The position numbers were made by a program, and so were the translations under genes. This document shows, one piece after another, positions 32,697 through 33,162 of a stretch of DNA of 33,162 nt. The stretch is from NCBI GenBank assembly GCA_002102555.1, contig MCFL01000271.1, positions 1-33,162 of the forward strand, in the 5' to 3' direction. Numbering within the stretch: position 1 is the first letter of the stretch; every line of letters begins with the position of its first letter. Source of the DNA: Catenaria anguillulae PL171. Its lineage: Eukaryota; Blastocladiomycota; Blastocladiomycetes; Blastocladiales; Catenariaceae. The notes under the pieces are model-generated. The model was given only the letters and a program-made list of their open reading frames with translations. It ran no database searches and had not been told where the DNA came from.

Positions 32697-33162
32697 TGAC
32701 ACGACCCATGAGAACGCGCTCTGACAGCCAGTGCTTTCGTCGCTGCTCTGCTCTGCCTCTGCCTCTGCCTCTGCCCTGCCTCTGCCTCTGTCCTCTGTCT
32801 CTGCCTCCGCACCCGACCCGCCCACTTCATCTGCCTCCCGACGGCGCAACCGCAGATGCGGGAACGGCAAAAGTCAAGATTGAATACGAACGACCCCAAA
32901 CTCGAGCTGCCGCACCCGCCCGTGCCACCTTCTACGGCCAATGTCAAGACCGAACCTCCTGCCTCAGAAAGATGCACCAAATGAACCACCAAGCGCACCG
33001 CCCGCAAACCCGCGCGCCGCGCAACCCCGGCATTCACCAACCGCCCGCCAACTGGCCCGACACCTACACGCGTATTGACCAATGGCGCGCCACGGGGTTG
33101 CGCCCGTCGACACGCCGGATGCACGTCACTTGCGCAGGCGACCCAGGCTCGCCAACCTATCG
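32697..33162 (+). CDS. partial unidentified gene running off the right edge
   Basis: From ATG at 32697 one frame stays open to the end of the window. It starts MTRPMRTRSDSQCF, crosses a CTCTGC microsatellite (about 32750-32810) that encodes Leu-Pro and Leu-Cys repeats, and ends in an Arg/Pro-rich stretch with NWPDTYTRIDQWRA. An adjacent frame near the edge reads GVAPVDTPDA, which recalls the APVD motif at the start of endonuclease III homologues, but too little is present to claim it. Antisense frames over the same stretch look like shadows. Confidence 0.25.
32748..32812. repeat. CTCTGC microsatellite
   Basis: Repeats of CTCTGC and CTGCCT, interrupted a few times. It is in the partial gene at the right edge. 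Confidence 0.8.

Noticed and set aside
32690-33124. Minus-strand frame at the right edge
   Set aside because: Gly/Val/Arg-rich antisense of a Pro-rich stretch and microsatellite; no motif.
33040-33162. Endonuclease III (NTH1) N-terminus
   Set aside because: Only a short APVD-like match in a frame different from the open one; not enough to name.

Overview
This is a eukaryotic nuclear window, almost certainly fungal. Genes carry short GT-AG introns, mostly 50-93 nt, with conserved donors such as GTACGT and GTGAGT. A yeast-type COX9 (cytochrome oxidase VIIa), LUC7, BOL1, VPS35 and Pol III tRNA genes all fit a fungus. An early-diverging (for example zoosporic) lineage is a reasonable guess, but the window alone cannot place it. 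I saw no bacterial operons, CRISPR arrays or intact mobile elements.

Layout. 315-4070 (+) is one eight-exon reading frame that joins a UvrD/PcrA-type helicase to a complete three-domain TFIIS; the exon sum is an exact multiple of three and includes a 6-nt microexon that completes the Walker A motif. 4832-7142 (+) is a LUC7-type U1 snRNP factor with a long RS/RD tail, convergent with BOL1 (7263-7718, -). A small unrecognised gene (7765-8100, -) lies head to head with VPS35 (8174-11639, +). From 11920 to 14129 there is a cluster of seven tRNA genes: Ser(ACT), His(GTG), Gln(CTG) and an inverted duplication carrying Arg(ACG) and Ser(CGA) twice. 14195-16423 holds broken-looking coding stretches on both strands that I could not identify.

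Then on the minus strand come SelO (16661-19122), ribosomal protein uL30/RPL7 (19810-20980) with a box C/D snoRNA in its second intron, a PB1-domain coiled-coil protein (22125-23567) and a secreted class 3 lipase (24164-25522). A 1.8-kb gap is followed on the plus strand by an EMC6-like protein (27318-27602), COX9 (28017-28208) and an HDHD5/CECR5-type HAD hydrolase (28923-30298). A three-LIM-domain protein runs on the minus strand (30421-32396), and a gene fragment runs off the right edge.

The genes are ordinary housekeeping loci and do not form a pathway. The most unusual object is the helicase-TFIIS fusion. Its helicase seems to lack the regulatory 2B subdomain, and its TFIIS zinc ribbon has Ser-Asn where the catalytic Asp-Glu pair belongs. 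It therefore looks like a protein that could bind stalled or backtracked RNA polymerase II without stimulating transcript cleavage, coupled to a DNA motor. That function is inference. Several other genes (HDHD5, the LIM gene, the 14.2-16.4 kb stretch) show frame breaks that could be assembly indels or real decay.
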